NCBI GenBank assembly: GCA_021836865.1
Contig: JAKBHH010000031.1
Span: forward strand, 1-35,829
Direction of reading: 5' to 3'
Origin: Acidobacteriota bacterium
GTDB lineage: Bacteria > Acidobacteriota > Terriglobia > Terriglobales > Acidobacteriaceae
DNA: 35,829 bases
The position numbers and the translations under genes were made by a program. The notes under the pieces are model-generated. The model was not told the DNA's origin, made no database searches, and was given only the letters and a program-made list of their open reading frames with translations. This document shows, piece after piece, positions 8,729-17,803 of this stretch (position 1 is its first letter; the number at the start of each line of letters is the position of its first letter).

Positions 8729-9826
8729 ATGGGTGCGATACGACGATGGATGAGTGGCGCTGTGGCGGCCGCGCTGCCGGCGCTGCTGACCGGCTTGTCC
8801 GGCTGCGGAACGCCCGCCGCCCCGCAGCCTCCCTCGCTCAATCTGCCAGATCGCGTCGCAGACCTGAGCGCAGTGCGCACCGGCAACAATGTGCTGTTGA
8901 CCTGGACCATGCCCAAACGCAACACCGACAAGCTGCCGCTGACCGGCGACGTGGCTGTGAATGTGTGCCGTGAAGAGGCGGCAGGCGCATGCGAAGCGGC
9001 CGGGCCAGATCAGATGCTGGCGCCCGGCGCAATGCATACGTTCAGCGACACGCTGCCGCCCAGGCTGGCCGCAGGTTCGCCGCGAGTGCTGCGCTACTTT
9101 GTGGAACTGAAGAATAAAAAGGGCCGCTCGGCGGGATTGTCGAATGCCGCAACAGTGCTTGCGGGTCAGGCGCCCGCACCCGTAGCTGGACTGACCGCGG
9201 AGGTGCGCAAGGACGGCGTGGTGCTGCGCTGGACGCCGGACGGCGAGACCGTGCCGGTAAGGCTTCAACGCACGCTGCTGACTCCGCCCCCGGCGACAGC
9301 GAAGCAGGGTCCGCTGGCTGGGCCGCCGGAGCCGCTTGAGCAGAATCTGCTGGTCGACACTGAGACGCAGACTGGCCGCGCCATCGACAAGAGCATTCTC
9401 TTCGGCGAGACCTACTCCTATCGCGCCCAGCGGGTGGCGCGCATAGAGCAGAACGGGCAGACGGTGGAGTTGGCCGGCGATTTCTCCGCACCGGTGCGCG
9501 TGGCGGCGCTGGATGTCTTTCCGCCCGCCGTGCCCACCGGACTGGCCGCGGTTGCGACCTTGGGCGAGGCAGGCACGCCGCCCGCGATTGACCTGAGCTG
9601 GCAGCCTGATAGCGATGCCGATCTGGCCGGCTACATCGTCTATCGCCGAGAGGGCGTTGCCGCGTGGCAGCGCGTCTCATCCGTGCAGCCGGTGGTGGGT
9701 CCGGCCTTCCACGACGCACAGGTCCAGGCTGGCCATACATATGATTACGCGGTCAGCGCCATCGACCAGGGCGGGCATGAGAGTACGCGCTCCGCTGAAG
9801 CAGAGGAGACCGTACCGAGCCAATAA
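8729..9826 (+). CDS. Lipoprotein with fibronectin type III-like repeats
   Basis: This 365-residue envelope protein has a type II signal peptide whose lipobox LSGC gives lipid-modified Cys26. After a Pro-rich linker come three modules of about 90-100 residues beginning near PDRVADLSAV, APAPVAGLTAEV and PPAVPTGLAAVA. Each contains the FnIII-like pattern of a Trp on an early strand (LTWT, LRWT, LSWQ) and YxYxV-like late strands (YSYRAQRV, YDYAVSAID). Such proteins usually mediate protein or polysaccharide contacts; no enzymatic site is seen. GGGAGGG sits just before ATG 8729, and TAGACT lies 9 nt before the ATG, so the mRNA leader may be nearly absent. It is probably co-transcribed with the FAH-family gene 27 nt downstream, though no functional link is apparent. 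Confidence 0.8.
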   Translation: MGAIRRWMSGAVAAALPALLTGLSGCGTPAAPQPPSLNLPDRVADLSAVRTGNNVLLTWTMPKRNTDKLPLTGDVAVNVCREEAAGACEAAGPDQMLAPGAMHTFSDTLPPRLAAGSPRVLRYFVELKNKKGRSAGLSNAATVLAGQAPAPVAGLTAEVRKDGVVLRWTPDGETVPVRLQRTLLTPPPATAKQGPLAGPPEPLEQNLLVDTETQTGRAIDKSILFGETYSYRAQRVARIEQNGQTVELAGDFSAPVRVAALDVFPPAVPTGLAAVATLGEAGTPPAIDLSWQPDSDADLAGYIVYRREGVAAWQRVSSVQPVVGPAFHDAQVQAGHTYDYAVSAIDQGGHESTRSAEAEETVPSQ

Positions 9827-9853
9827 CGATCTTGCATCAAGGGAGCGATTGAG

Positions 9854-10672
9854 ATGAAGTATTGCCGCTTTTTGTCGGAAGGGCAGATCTGCTATGGAAG
9901 CGTGGAAGACCGCGACGGCACGCTATGGATTGCCGGTCTGGCTCCCGCGCCGGAAGAGGATTTGGGCTTTCACCTGGCGCAACTGCGGGGCGATGCGCGC
10001 AGCGTTTATTTCAAGTCCAGGCCGATGAGCGAGGTGGACCTGCTGCCGCCGGTGACGCCGTCAAAGATCATCTGCGTAGGGCGCAACTATCGCGACCATG
10101 CCCAGGAGTTGGGCAACGAGGTTCCTGCCGAGCCGCTGCTCTTCTTTAAGCCGATTTCGGCGCTGCTTGCGCCGGGCAGCCTGGTGCGCATGCCTCGTGT
10201 CTCCGCGCGCGTGGACTTTGAGGGCGAGCTGGCGCTGGTGATGGGCCGCAGCGCCAGCAAAGTACAGCCCGACGAAGACTGGCGCAGCTATGTGCGCGGC
10301 TACACAATTGCCAACGATGTGACCGCGCGCGACCTGCAGAAGAAAGACGGCCAGTGGACGCGCGCCAAGGGCTTTGACACCTTTTGCCCGGCGGGGCCGT
10401 TTGTGAGCGACGAGGTGGACCCCGAGGCGGGACTGACGGTCGAGACCCGCGTCAATGGCGAGTTGCGCCAGCATGGGTCCACCGCTGACTTCATTTTTTT
10501 CATTCCGCAACTGCTCCGCTATATCACGGCAGCCATTACGCTTGAACCCGGCGACCTGCTGCTGACCGGCACGCCCGCGGGCGTTGGCCCCCTGGCCGCG
10601 GGCGACACCGTGGAGGTGACAATCTCCGGCCTGGGCACGCTGACAAACACCGTTGCACCTGAGGCAGATTGA
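9854..10672 (+). CDS. Fumarylacetoacetate hydrolase family protein
   Basis: This 272-residue cytosolic enzyme has the C-terminal FAH fold used for C-C bond hydrolysis, decarboxylation or tautomerisation of 2-oxo acids. Visible active-site elements are [15 protein letters not shown] (71-85), the metal ligands in DFEGELA (Glu123, Glu125), Asp155 in ANDVTARD, the [11 protein letters not shown] loop, and [12 protein letters not shown] near the C-terminus. It fits the common bacterial group annotated as 2-hydroxyhepta-2,4-diene-1,7-dioate isomerase or acylpyruvate hydrolase; the real substrate (for example oxaloacetate enol or acylpyruvate) cannot be chosen from sequence. A GGGAG ribosome site precedes ATG 9854. 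Transaldolase follows after 109 bp. Confidence 0.9.
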   Translation: MKYCRFLSEGQICYGSVEDRDGTLWIAGLAPAPEEDLGFHLAQLRGDARSVYFKSRPMSEVDLLPPVTPSKIICVGRNYRDHAQELGNEVPAEPLLFFKPISALLAPGSLVRMPRVSARVDFEGELALVMGRSASKVQPDEDWRSYVRGYTIANDVTARDLQKKDGQWTRAKGFDTFCPAGPFVSDEVDPEAGLTVETRVNGELRQHGSTADFIFFIPQLLRYITAAITLEPGDLLLTGTPAGVGPLAAGDTVEVTISGLGTLTNTVAPEAD

Positions 10673-10781
10673 CACGCTTGGGGCGCGGCTGCAACCTGCG
10701 CAGCGCCGCGGGAATCTAAAAGGGCAGTACACTAGAGCCGAATGCGCTCTACGGCAAATAGCGCCCTTCCCAGGAGGAATC

Positions 10782-11783
10782 ATGCCCCAGAATCTACTCG
10801 AACAGTTGCGCAAGTTCACCGTGGTCGTGGCCGATACCGGCGACATCGAGGCGATGGAGAAGTTTCGCCCGCAGGACGCCACCACCAACCCGTCGCTGAT
10901 TACCGCTGCCGCGCAGATGCCGCAGTATCAGCCCATTGTGGACGGCGTGCTGAAGGATGCGCGCAACGAACTGGGTGAGGGCGCCACGGACCAGGCCGTC
11001 GCGAATCTCGCCTTCCAGAGGCTGGCCATCGCCTTCGGCAAAAAGATTCTGGCCATCGTGCCCGGCCGTGTCTCCACGGAAGTGGACGCGCGCCTCAGCT
11101 ACGACACTGAAGCCACCATCAAGCAGGCCCGCGCTATCATTGCGCAGTATGACGCTGCGGGCATTGGCCGCGATCACGTGCTCATCAAAATTGCTTCCAC
11201 GTGGGAAGGCATTCGCGCCGCCGAGGTACTTGAAAAGGACGGCATCCACTGTAACCTGACGCTGCTCTTCGGGATGCATCAGGCCATTGCCGCGGCTGAG
11301 GCCGGCGCTACGCTGATCTCGCCGTTCGTAGGTCGTATTCTCGACTGGTACAAGAAGGACACGGGCAAGGATTTCCATGGCGCGGATGATCCGGGCGTGC
11401 AGTCGGTGACGAAGATTTACAACTACTTCAAAAAGTTTGGCTACAAGACGGTGGTTATGGGCGCGAGCTTCCGCAACATCGGCGAGATTACGGAGCTGGC
11501 CGGATGCGATCTGCTTACCATCTCTCCGCAACTGCTGGCCGAGTTGGAAGCGACACAAGGCGACCTGCCTCGCAAGCTGGACCCCAAGGCCGCGGCCTCG
11601 AAGGCGATCGAGAAGATCACTATCGACAAAGCAACGTTTGAACGCATGCACGCCGAGGATCGCATGGCCACCGATAAGCTGAAAGAAGGCATCGAGGGCT
11701 TCTCCGCGGCGCTGGTCAAACTGGAGACGCTGCTGGCCAAGCGGCTTGCGGAACTGGAGTCACGCACGCCCGCTACGGTGTAA
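10782..11783 (+). CDS. tal: Transaldolase (TalB type)
   Basis: Transaldolase transfers a dihydroxyacetone unit between sedoheptulose-7-phosphate and glyceraldehyde-3-phosphate in the non-oxidative pentose phosphate pathway. The 333-residue length and motifs match the long TalB class: VVADTGD with Asp18, DATTNPSLI (32-40), [14 protein letters not shown] with Glu100, the Schiff-base lysine Lys136 in [19 protein letters not shown], and [14 protein letters not shown] 10782 is fixed by AGGAGG (10772-10777). A consensus-like TACACT lies near 10727. The gene is followed directly by an intrinsic terminator. Confidence 0.96.
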   Translation: MPQNLLEQLRKFTVVVADTGDIEAMEKFRPQDATTNPSLITAAAQMPQYQPIVDGVLKDARNELGEGATDQAVANLAFQRLAIAFGKKILAIVPGRVSTEVDARLSYDTEATIKQARAIIAQYDAAGIGRDHVLIKIASTWEGIRAAEVLEKDGIHCNLTLLFGMHQAIAAAEAGATLISPFVGRILDWYKKDTGKDFHGADDPGVQSVTKIYNYFKKFGYKTVVMGASFRNIGEITELAGCDLLTISPQLLAELEATQGDLPRKLDPKAAASKAIEKITIDKATFERMHAEDRMATDKLKEGIEGFSAALVKLETLLAKRLAELESRTPATV

Positions 11784-11805
11784 TCGAGCGTTGCCGCGTA
11801 ACACA

Positions 11806-11840
11806 AAAGGGGCAGCCCGTTGCGGCTGCCCCTTTGTTTG
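11806..11840 (+). terminator. Intrinsic terminator after transaldolase gene
   Basis: A perfect 12-bp stem pairs AAAGGGGCAGCC (11806-11817) with 11824-11835 around a 6-nt loop. It lies 22 nt after the tal stop and is followed by GTTTG. Confidence 0.85.
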
Positions 11841-12038
11841 CAGCGCATTACCTTTGCACTCGGCGGCTCACTCTGCTAACAAACTCGTTCCTCCCACTTG
11901 GCAGGCGCAACATTTCAGATAAGCTGAGTGTCAACACTTTGTAAATCGGGCAGTGGCTGGTGCCTCCGGCTGCACTTGAACGCAACACCGGCCAATGCCT
12001 CATGGCAGACCGGTTGCGCGCGGTCACGGGAGGTTTGT

Positions 12039-12581
12039 ATGCAGACACAGGCTCATCCGTTGGAACCCTTCTTTCACCAGGCCGTGCGTAATAGTTACGA
12101 GGGGAAACTCGGGCTGCACGATCCTGACGTGACCGGCTACGTAGCGCGCCTGTTGTGCGAGTTCTCCGAGGCCGATAAACTCTACAAAATTCATGACGCG
12201 ATGGGCCGGCCCGTGGAAGATCTGGGTACGTTGATCGAGGCCGCCGATCCGGTGAACGGCACGGCTCCGTCGTTCGACGCCGAGCGGGCTGTGCGCAAAT
12301 ACATCGGCGACTACGCCTTGTTTGTGGGCGGCATGTATCCCGAGGCGATGACGCCGGGCAAGCGGCGGCGCGCCCCGCATCCCAGCCTTGGCGAGTTGAT
12401 CCAGGCGGGCAAGGAGAGCTATTACATTGTCAGCCAGTTCAATCTCTTCGAGTATGAGCAGGAGGCGCCCTTGTTTGCGCGTCTCTCAGACAGCTTCGAG
12501 CGGTGCCTGCTGGGCCTTGGGCTGGTGCGCGACGAGCTCACCAAACGCAATGCGCTGCCGCTGCCGCCTACAGTGCAGTAG
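12039..12581 (+). CDS. Conserved-looking protein of unknown function
   Basis: I do not recognise this 180-residue protein. It is soluble, mixed alpha/beta or mostly helical, with no signal peptide or membrane segment. Visible stretches are HPLEPFFHQAVRNSY, GLHDPDVTGYVARLL and SFDAERAVRKYIGDYALF, followed by a basic KRRRAPHPS and ESYYIVSQFNLFEYEQEAPLF. A GGGAGG box 6 nt before ATG 12039 shows it is a real translated gene. It follows the tal terminator and converges with the VOC gene 4 nt away, so it is probably a single-gene unit. A 12-bp palindrome AGTGTCAACACT at 11927-11938 lies in its upstream region and could be an operator. Confidence 0.75.
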   Translation: MQTQAHPLEPFFHQAVRNSYEGKLGLHDPDVTGYVARLLCEFSEADKLYKIHDAMGRPVEDLGTLIEAADPVNGTAPSFDAERAVRKYIGDYALFVGGMYPEAMTPGKRRRAPHPSLGELIQAGKESYYIVSQFNLFEYEQEAPLFARLSDSFERCLLGLGLVRDELTKRNALPLPPTVQ

Positions 12582-12585
12582 GGAT

Positions 12586-12951
12586 TCACTCTGACCAGAC
12601 TGCAAGTATGTTGCCTGCGCCATCGCTGAAGTGAAAACGGCGTCCGCCGGGAAACTCGAAGGTGGGAACGACGACGCGGCCGCCCGCTGCGATAATCGCC
12701 GCTTCAGCGGTCTTCAGCTCCGATGCATAGATCACGATGAGCGGGGAGGTCTTGGCCGGCTCCGGCATGGATGCGACCCTGTAGAATCCGCCGTCGATGC
12801 CGGCCGTGCCCGCGCTGAAGGCAATGTAATCGGGGCCGTACTCCTGAAAGCTCCAGCCAAAGACGGCTGAGTAGAACGTCTTCGTTGCCGCAATGTTGGT
12901 CGACGCGAGCTCGATGTAGTTGATGGCGTGGTTGCGTGCGGGATTGCTCAT
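12586..12951 (-). CDS. VOC family protein (glyoxalase/dioxygenase fold)
   Basis: This 121-residue single-copy vicinal oxygen chelate protein has paired beta-alpha-beta-beta-beta modules: NYIELASTNIAATKTFYSAVFGW, split as NYIELASTNIAATKTF and YSAVFGW, then YIAFSAG and GGFYRV, then PLIVIYASELKTAEAAI, GGRVVVPTFEFPGG and RRFHFSDGAGNILAVWSE. Members bind a divalent metal and act as glyoxalases, dioxygenases, antibiotic-binding proteins or metal-free binders; this one matches the small PhnB/CFP-30-like group whose substrate is usually unknown. GAGGAGAAGG directly upstream supports ATG 12951 over the longer open frame to 13020. Confidence 0.85.
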   Translation of the reverse strand: MSNPARNHAINYIELASTNIAATKTFYSAVFGWSFQEYGPDYIAFSAGTAGIDGGFYRVASMPEPAKTSPLIVIYASELKTAEAAIIAAGGRVVVPTFEFPGGRRFHFSDGAGNILAVWSE

Positions 12952-13014
12952 GGCCCTTCTCCTCAGCGTTGAACTGCATGGAGTCAAGGGAAAGGCGATG
13001 CGAACTGGAGACGC

Positions 13015-13038
13015 AGGCACACCCTTCCCGGTGTGCTT
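13015..13038. other. Hairpin between TonB receptor gene and VOC gene
   Basis: GCACACC (13017-13023) and GGTGTGC (13030-13036) form a 7-bp stem around CTTCCC, extendable by one wobble and one A-T pair to about 9 bp. An alternative pairing joins CTTCTGA (13036-13042) with TCAGAAG (13063-13069). No U tract follows on either strand, so its use as a terminator is doubtful. Confidence 0.35.
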
Positions 13039-13174
13039 CTGAACACCTCCATCCGCAATCCCTCAGAAGCCGGAGAATGCAGGTAGAGTCCGCCGGTTAA
13101 GGCGCGGCGCGGACTGCCGAGGTACGCGAATACCATATCAGAAAGATCGATGAGAGCGCTGAAAATGGTTCACC

Positions 13175-15007
13175 TCAGCGCCCCAACTGCAGCGCGAAGC
13201 CGCCCACCATGGAGCGTCCCTGCATGTTCACACCGCTGATCTCCTGGTAGCCCGTGTTGCTGAGGTTGCTCAGCCGCAGATAGGGCCGCAGCTTTCCGCT
13301 ATCGTGCGTCAGCGTCGCATTCCACACCGGATACACCGACTGCTGATACCGTTGCGCAATCTGCACCGTGTTGCTCACCACCCAGTGATGCGCCGCGGCC
13401 GCCGTCCAGGTGGCCATCACATTCTGCACCGGATAGTTGAAGATGTACTCCGACTGCAGTCCCTGCAACGCACTCTGCGCACCGTGCAGCGCCGTCCACG
13501 AAATTCGCACGGTCTGTTGCCGCGCGGGAATCCACGTCGCAGTCGCTTCCACGCCTTCAAATTGCAGCCCGCTCAGGTTCGCCGCCTGCCACCGCGTAGC
13601 GGAGGAGACGCGCACATAGTCGATGGCATCATGCTCGCGCGTGTAGAAGCCCGTTCCGGAGAGCGTCAGCTTCGGCGAAAGGATCCAATCCGCGCCACCA
13701 TCGCCCGACCACGCCGATTCCGGCGTCAGATTTGGATTCCCAATCGTCGTCGGGTCGGAGTAATAGAGGTCTGTGTACGTCGGAATGCGAAAGCCGTACC
13801 CTCCGCTGGCGCGCAGCTTCAGTCCCTGCGCCACGCGCAGACTCCCCGCGAGTTGTGGCGACCACACCGCCGGGATACCTCCGGAAAAGATCTCTCCGCG
13901 CAGCCCCGCTGCCAGATTCCACCGCCGTGTTGCCGGCCGCAAATCCAGATCCACATAGCCCGCGCCACGATTGCGCGCATGGTCGCCCAGGTTGTTGCTC
14001 ACAATGCTGTCGCCGTCGGCCTCCAGGCCCATCAGCAGCTGCGCCGACCCGGCAACACTGCGTGTAGAACGCAGATTCGCCTGCCACGATCCATCGATGT
14101 GATTGTTTTCGTACAACGCGGGATTGTCGCGCACAAGAACGAACTCGTCCGTGTGCCGCCGGTAACCATACGCAGCGGTTGTGTGGGCGCCGAGTTCCTG
14201 ACGTACCGAGGCAAACCAGCCCTTCGTCCGCTCCCACGAAGGAAAGTTGCCATAGAACTGATTCGCGCCGAAGGCCCGGTCACTGCCCGCAAAGAGAAAA
14301 TCTGTTACGCCCACCCGCGACCCCGCCCACGATTCCAGCGATGCATCCTCATTGCGATAGTCGCGATCCGTCATGAACCCGGTCGAGAAGTTGCGGCTGC
14401 CGGTCACACGCCCGCTCCATTTACGGACCACAGCGCCGCCGATGAATGACTGCTCGTTCTCGCCGAAATTGCCCGCGCCCGCACGCACCCGCAGGGAATC
14501 ATGATCGGGCGCAGCTGTCAGAAAGTCCACCACTCCGGTGAGCGCGTCCACGCCATGCAGAGTGGAACCTGCACCCTCCAGCACCTGAATTGAATCCATG
14601 GCGTCGAGCGGCACCGGCAAATCCAGATCATGATGCGCCGTCTGGCTGTCGTTGATGCGAAAGCCGTTCAGCAGCACCAGCGTCTGCGCAAAGCTGCCGC
14701 CGCGCAACGCGATGTCCGCCTGCGCACCACCCGCACCGCGTTGTTCCAAAAACAGCGCCGAGTCCTGACGAAGAAAGTCCAGCGGCGAGTCCGCGGCCAG
14801 CTTCTGCCCTTCTAACGGAAGCACGACCACGGCTCGTGGCGACTCGGCAAGCGGCACCGGTGTCGCTGACCCGAGCACGACCATCGTCTCCGCCGGCGCC
14901 TGCATCCCCGACTTCTGCGGTTGTGCTACATCCTGCGCATCACTCAGGCTTGAAGAGCACGCAATGAACAACAGAAATGCGAGGGAAGATGGGTGTGCGG
15001 TTCGCAT
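13175..15007 (-). CDS. TonB-dependent outer-membrane receptor, BtuB-like
   Basis: This 610-residue outer-membrane transporter takes up large or scarce ligands using the proton motive force via TonB. The N-terminal signal peptide ends near SDAQ. A TonB box-like ETMVV (41-45) precedes the plug domain, seen in DSALFLEQRGAGGAQADIALRGG (split: DSALFLEQRGAGG, AQADIALRGG), LVLLNGFRIND, SIQVLEGAGSTLHGVDALTGVV (split: SIQVLEGAG, STLHGVDALTGVV). The remainder has alternating beta-barrel strands ending GGFALQLGR. Size and plug most resemble BtuB/vitamin B12 receptors, and no carboxypeptidase-like N-terminal domain is present. I saw no cobalamin riboswitch, so the ligand is open. The gene is divergent from a MarR gene with a palindrome between them, so MarR control is likely. 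No good Shine-Dalgarno precedes ATG 15007. Confidence 0.88.
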   Translation of the reverse strand: MRTAHPSSLAFLLFIACSSSLSDAQDVAQPQKSGMQAPAETMVVLGSATPVPLAESPRAVVVLPLEGQKLAADSPLDFLRQDSALFLEQRGAGGAQADIALRGGSFAQTLVLLNGFRINDSQTAHHDLDLPVPLDAMDSIQVLEGAGSTLHGVDALTGVVDFLTAAPDHDSLRVRAGAGNFGENEQSFIGGAVVRKWSGRVTGSRNFSTGFMTDRDYRNEDASLESWAGSRVGVTDFLFAGSDRAFGANQFYGNFPSWERTKGWFASVRQELGAHTTAAYGYRRHTDEFVLVRDNPALYENNHIDGSWQANLRSTRSVAGSAQLLMGLEADGDSIVSNNLGDHARNRGAGYVDLDLRPATRRWNLAAGLRGEIFSGGIPAVWSPQLAGSLRVAQGLKLRASGGYGFRIPTYTDLYYSDPTTIGNPNLTPESAWSGDGGADWILSPKLTLSGTGFYTREHDAIDYVRVSSATRWQAANLSGLQFEGVEATATWIPARQQTVRISWTALHGAQSALQGLQSEYIFNYPVQNVMATWTAAAAHHWVVSNTVQIAQRYQQSVYPVWNATLTHDSGKLRPYLRLSNLSNTGYQEISGVNMQGRSMVGGFALQLGR

Positions 15008-15075
15008 AGAGGAGACTCGAAGTCATCGTCTCCCGGAGCTTCGCAGGAAGCAAGCATGGTTTGAGTGTGATGTAA

Positions 15076-15096
15076 ATAGTTGATTTGCTAAACTAT
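15076..15096. promoter_or_regulatory. Palindrome in the TonB receptor/marR divergent region
   Basis: ATAGTT (15076-15081), nine bases, AACTAT (15091-15096). It sits 8 bp upstream of the MarR gene start inside the only AT-rich part of the shared 96-bp intergenic region, as expected for a MarR-type autoregulatory operator. Confidence 0.45.
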
Positions 15097-15103
15097 CTAT
15101 AGA

Positions 15104-15553
15104 ATGACAATGCGGATTGAAGCCTTCCTGCACGAAAGCCCCATGTTTGCCGTCGGCAGGACTGCGCGAAGCTTTGAAGCGCTCAGTGCTCGTGTGCTTG
15201 CAGATGACGGCCTCAGCTTTATGGAGGGGCTTGTGCTGGCCGCTCTTTTCTTTGAGGCGCCTCGCCCGGTTAAGCCCTCTCAGCTCGCCGCAACCTTCAG
15301 CACCAGCCGCGGCAATATCAGCCATTGTGTCTCCGGGCTGGAGGCCAAGGGTCTTCTGCAGCGTCGCATTGATCCTGAAGATGCACGAGCCTATCAGCTC
15401 ATGCTCAGGCCGCAGGGGAAGCGCACCGCTCTCCGCGTGATTGCCGCATTCGATGCATTGCAGAGAAGCTTTGAGAAGCAAGTGGGCAAGCCTGCGCTGC
15501 GCGCCATGCTGGCCACGCTCGCGCGGCTCAGGGACATGCACGCAGCAGGCTGA
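15104..15553 (+). CDS. MarR family transcriptional regulator
   Basis: This 149-residue winged-helix repressor acts as a dimer at palindromic sites and is usually released by a small ligand or oxidation. The core is LSFMEGLVLAALFFEA then KPSQLAATFSTSRGNISHCV (helix-turn-helix with recognition helix near 65-80), then GLEAKGLLQRRIDPEDARAY and QLMLRPQGKR as the wing. Flanking helices form the dimer interface. Its divergent neighbour is a BtuB-like receptor, and the palindrome at 15076-15096 lies between them, so it likely controls itself and the receptor. ATG 15104 or the second in-frame ATG at 15110 may be used; neither has a strong ribosome site. Confidence 0.85.
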   Translation: MTMRIEAFLHESPMFAVGRTARSFEALSARVLADDGLSFMEGLVLAALFFEAPRPVKPSQLAATFSTSRGNISHCVSGLEAKGLLQRRIDPEDARAYQLMLRPQGKRTALRVIAAFDALQRSFEKQVGKPALRAMLATLARLRDMHAAG

Positions 15554-15563
15554 TGTTTGTGCC

Positions 15564-17066
15564 CTAGAGAATGTAGCGGCTCAGATCCTGATCCTTCACG
15601 ATGGTCGCCACCATCTGCCTCACATACTCCGGCGTGATGCCGAAGGTCTTCTCCGGCCCTGAGGCGGTCATGCGCTCGCTATAGGGCAAAGGAGTGGATG
15701 CCTCGCTGCGGATGGCCGCGGAAATTTCTTGGGCCTGCTTCTCGTCGGCCGCATGACGAACCACATCCGGCGCCAGGAAGCTAACGTCCTCAAGCACGCG
15801 CTCCATGATGGTGTGCAGACGGCGCGCGCCGATGTTCTCCGTCGTCTCATTCACCTTGAAGGCGAACTCGGCAATCTCGCGAAGCGCCTCGGGCTGAAAC
15901 TCCAGCCGCACGCCTTCCGTCTCAAGCAGAGCAGAGTACTGCTTGGTGAGCGAGGACTTGGGCTCGGTCAGAATGCGCAGAAAATCCTCGACCGTAAGCG
16001 ACTTGAGTTCAACGCGAATAGGAAAGCGGCCCTGCAGCTCCGGAATCAGATCGCTGGGCTTGGACACGTGGAATGCGCCCGCGGCGATGAAGAGAATGTG
16101 ATCCGTGCGCACCATGCCGTAGCGCGTGTTCACGGTCGTGCCTTCCACAATGGGCAGAATGTCGCGCTGCACGCCCTCGCGCGAGACATCGGGTCCGTGG
16201 CCACCCTCGCGCCCCGCAATCTTGTCGATTTCGTCGAGGAAGATGATGCCGCTGGACTCCACGCGCTCTGTAGCCGTGCGATTCACTGAGTCCATGTCGA
16301 TCAGGCGCCCTTCTTCTTCCTGCACCAGGTAGTCGAAGGCATCGGCCACCTTCAACTTGCGCTTCTTGGTGCTGCCCCCAAAAATATTGGGCAGCATATC
16401 CTTGAGGCTCATCTCCATATCCTCAAGGTTCTGGTTGCTGATGATGCCGAACTGCGGAGTGCCGCGGTCGCGCACGTCGAGCTCGACCATGCGGTCATCC
16501 AGCTTGCCCTCCCGGAACTGCTGACGCAGCTTCTCGCGGGAGCGCTGGTGGCTCTCAGTGCCGGGCAATGAGAGCTGGCTCTCCTGACCCTGCGGCGCGG
16601 CGGGCGGCGGAGGCAGCAGCACGTCCAGCAGGCGCTCCTCGGCGTTCATCTCCGCGCGGTCTTCCACCTCTTCCAGCCGCTCCTCGCGCACCATGTCGAT
16701 CGCGATCTCCACCAGGTCGCGGATCATCGACTCAACATCGCGCCCCACGTAGCCCACCTCGGTAAACTTCGAGGCTTCTACCTTCAGGAACGGCGAGTTG
16801 GTCAGCTTGGCCAGGCGGCGCGCAATCTCCGTCTTGCCCACGCCCGTGGGCCCGATCATGATGATGTTCTTGGGCATGATGTCGTCGGCCAGGTCCGGCG
16901 GCAGCTTCTGGCGGCGCTGGCGATTCCTGAGCGCAATGGCCACGGCGCGCTTGGCGGCGCGCTGGCCCACCACATGCTTGTCCAGCTCGGCGACAATCTC
17001 GCGCGGCGTCATCTCGTCCAGCGAGATATCCTGTTCTTCGGCAGATGCGGGAAGGTAGATGGCCAT
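15564..17066 (-). CDS. hslU: HslU (ClpY), ATPase of the HslVU protease
   Basis: HslU is the AAA+ unfoldase that feeds substrates to the HslV peptidase. At 500 residues it is longer than the usual 440-460. Seen in order: [15 protein letters not shown] (21-35), Walker A GPTGVGKT (72-79), pore motif GYVG (105-108), a charged I-domain with a PPPP linker (about 140-260), Walker B IIFLDEID (274-281), sensor-2 region [15 protein letters not shown], and the HslV-docking C-terminus DLSRYIL. The extra length is mainly in the I-domain and in about 25 residues just before the C-terminus. ATG 17066 is preceded by AGGA. Normally hslU directly follows hslV; here a nuclease-like gene lies between them. Confidence 0.95.
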   Translation of the reverse strand: MAIYLPASAEEQDISLDEMTPREIVAELDKHVVGQRAAKRAVAIALRNRQRRQKLPPDLADDIMPKNIIMIGPTGVGKTEIARRLAKLTNSPFLKVEASKFTEVGYVGRDVESMIRDLVEIAIDMVREERLEEVEDRAEMNAEERLLDVLLPPPPAAPQGQESQLSLPGTESHQRSREKLRQQFREGKLDDRMVELDVRDRGTPQFGIISNQNLEDMEMSLKDMLPNIFGGSTKKRKLKVADAFDYLVQEEEGRLIDMDSVNRTATERVESSGIIFLDEIDKIAGREGGHGPDVSREGVQRDILPIVEGTTVNTRYGMVRTDHILFIAAGAFHVSKPSDLIPELQGRFPIRVELKSLTVEDFLRILTEPKSSLTKQYSALLETEGVRLEFQPEALREIAEFAFKVNETTENIGARRLHTIMERVLEDVSFLAPDVVRHAADEKQAQEISAAIRSEASTPLPYSERMTASGPEKTFGITPEYVRQMVATIVKDQDLSRYIL

Positions 17067-17112
17067 TTTTTCCTGGTCTGATCCTCTTGAAATTCCTAGA
17101 GAGAGTGCAATC

Positions 17113-17751
17113 CTAACTTTGAGTACTCGACAATGAAGACGGCAGCACGGTCTTATCAAAGTCCCATTTTCCTCGATAAGCATCGAGCAGGCTGACTTCC
17201 TTCTCCATCTGTCTTTTTTTCTCGTCCGATGTCTTTGGAACGTAAAAGGCCATCCATATTACACCCGGCTTCTTACCTGAGCCGTCTCTCTTTTTTGTTC
17301 GGTAGGCGTAATTTAGGTTGATTTGCGCCGCTTCTTCCGCCTTCTCGACAGGGAGAACAATGCATTGATAACAATTGGGAGCCTTCACGCAAACCAATAC
17401 GACGACATCCGCACGAAACGACCCGACCACCCTGTTAAACACGGGTTCTTTCGGGTTCGTGATGTGCTCGTGCTTGCAGTATCCATACTGAAACCACCAC
17501 CCATTTTCGTAATTCGTATCAAACCGAGCGCCCTTTACCTGGATTTGCCAAATCTTGCCGTCCTTGACCGCAAGAACGTCTACATTCGCGGCGAGTCCCT
17601 CTAGGTTTAGATCCCTGACAACAAACCCGTGGCACTCCAGTTCGTTCGCAACAATACGTTCGCAAATCCTGCCAACGCTTGTTGACGGAATGTTTCCTAT
17701 ATTCACGGCGGCAATCGAGCAGTTCTGTTCAGGTTTTATCCCTCCCGGCAT
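17113..17751 (-). CDS. PD-(D/E)XK nuclease-like protein between hslV and hslU
   Basis: This 212-residue protein has a restriction-endonuclease-like core: Glu31 in [15 protein letters not shown], Asp58 in [11 protein letters not shown] and the Gln71-x-Lys73 pair in [11 protein letters not shown]. The spacing (helix with E, strand with D, strand with QxK) matches PD-(D/E)XK families related to archaeal Holliday-junction resolvases and intron endonucleases. The Q replaces the usual E, so catalysis is not assured. The second half has [13 protein letters not shown] and an aromatic/charged tail. Base composition and codon use are clearly more AT-rich than the neighbours, with AAT, ATT and AAA codons, suggesting horizontal acquisition. 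GGAGGA lies 9 nt before ATG 17751, so it is translated. Gaps are 52 nt to hslV and 46 nt to hslU, so it sits inside the operon. Confidence 0.72.
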   Translation of the reverse strand: MPGGIKPEQNCSIAAVNIGNIPSTSVGRICERIVANELECHGFVVRDLNLEGLAANVDVLAVKDGKIWQIQVKGARFDTNYENGWWFQYGYCKHEHITNPKEPVFNRVVGSFRADVVVLVCVKAPNCYQCIVLPVEKAEEAAQINLNYAYRTKKRDGSGKKPGVIWMAFYVPKTSDEKKRQMEKEVSLLDAYRGKWDFDKTVLPSSLSSTQS

Positions 17752-17803
17752 CCTGATACCTCCTCCTTCGCCACGACACCCAAGCTTGAGATGTGCGGCC
17801 CGC

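Noticed and set aside
5913-8973. Long plus-strand ORFs of 469 and 498 codons opposite the two transporters
   Set aside because: They are antisense to well-supported MFS genes, are rich in Arg/Gln/His from GC-biased complementary codons, and match no family; high-GC shadows.
11848-12048. 66-codon minus-strand ORF overlapping the start of the 12039 gene
   Set aside because: No ribosome site or recognisable motif; it overlaps a gene with a strong Shine-Dalgarno.
13037-13174. Cobalamin riboswitch near the BtuB-like gene
   Set aside because: This stretch lies downstream of the receptor gene, and neither it nor the 96-bp region upstream of the gene shows a B12 box.
17066-17803. Insertion-element ends flanking the nuclease-like gene
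   Set aside because: I could not find convincing inverted or direct terminal repeats by eye; only short purine-rich ribosome-site similarity.
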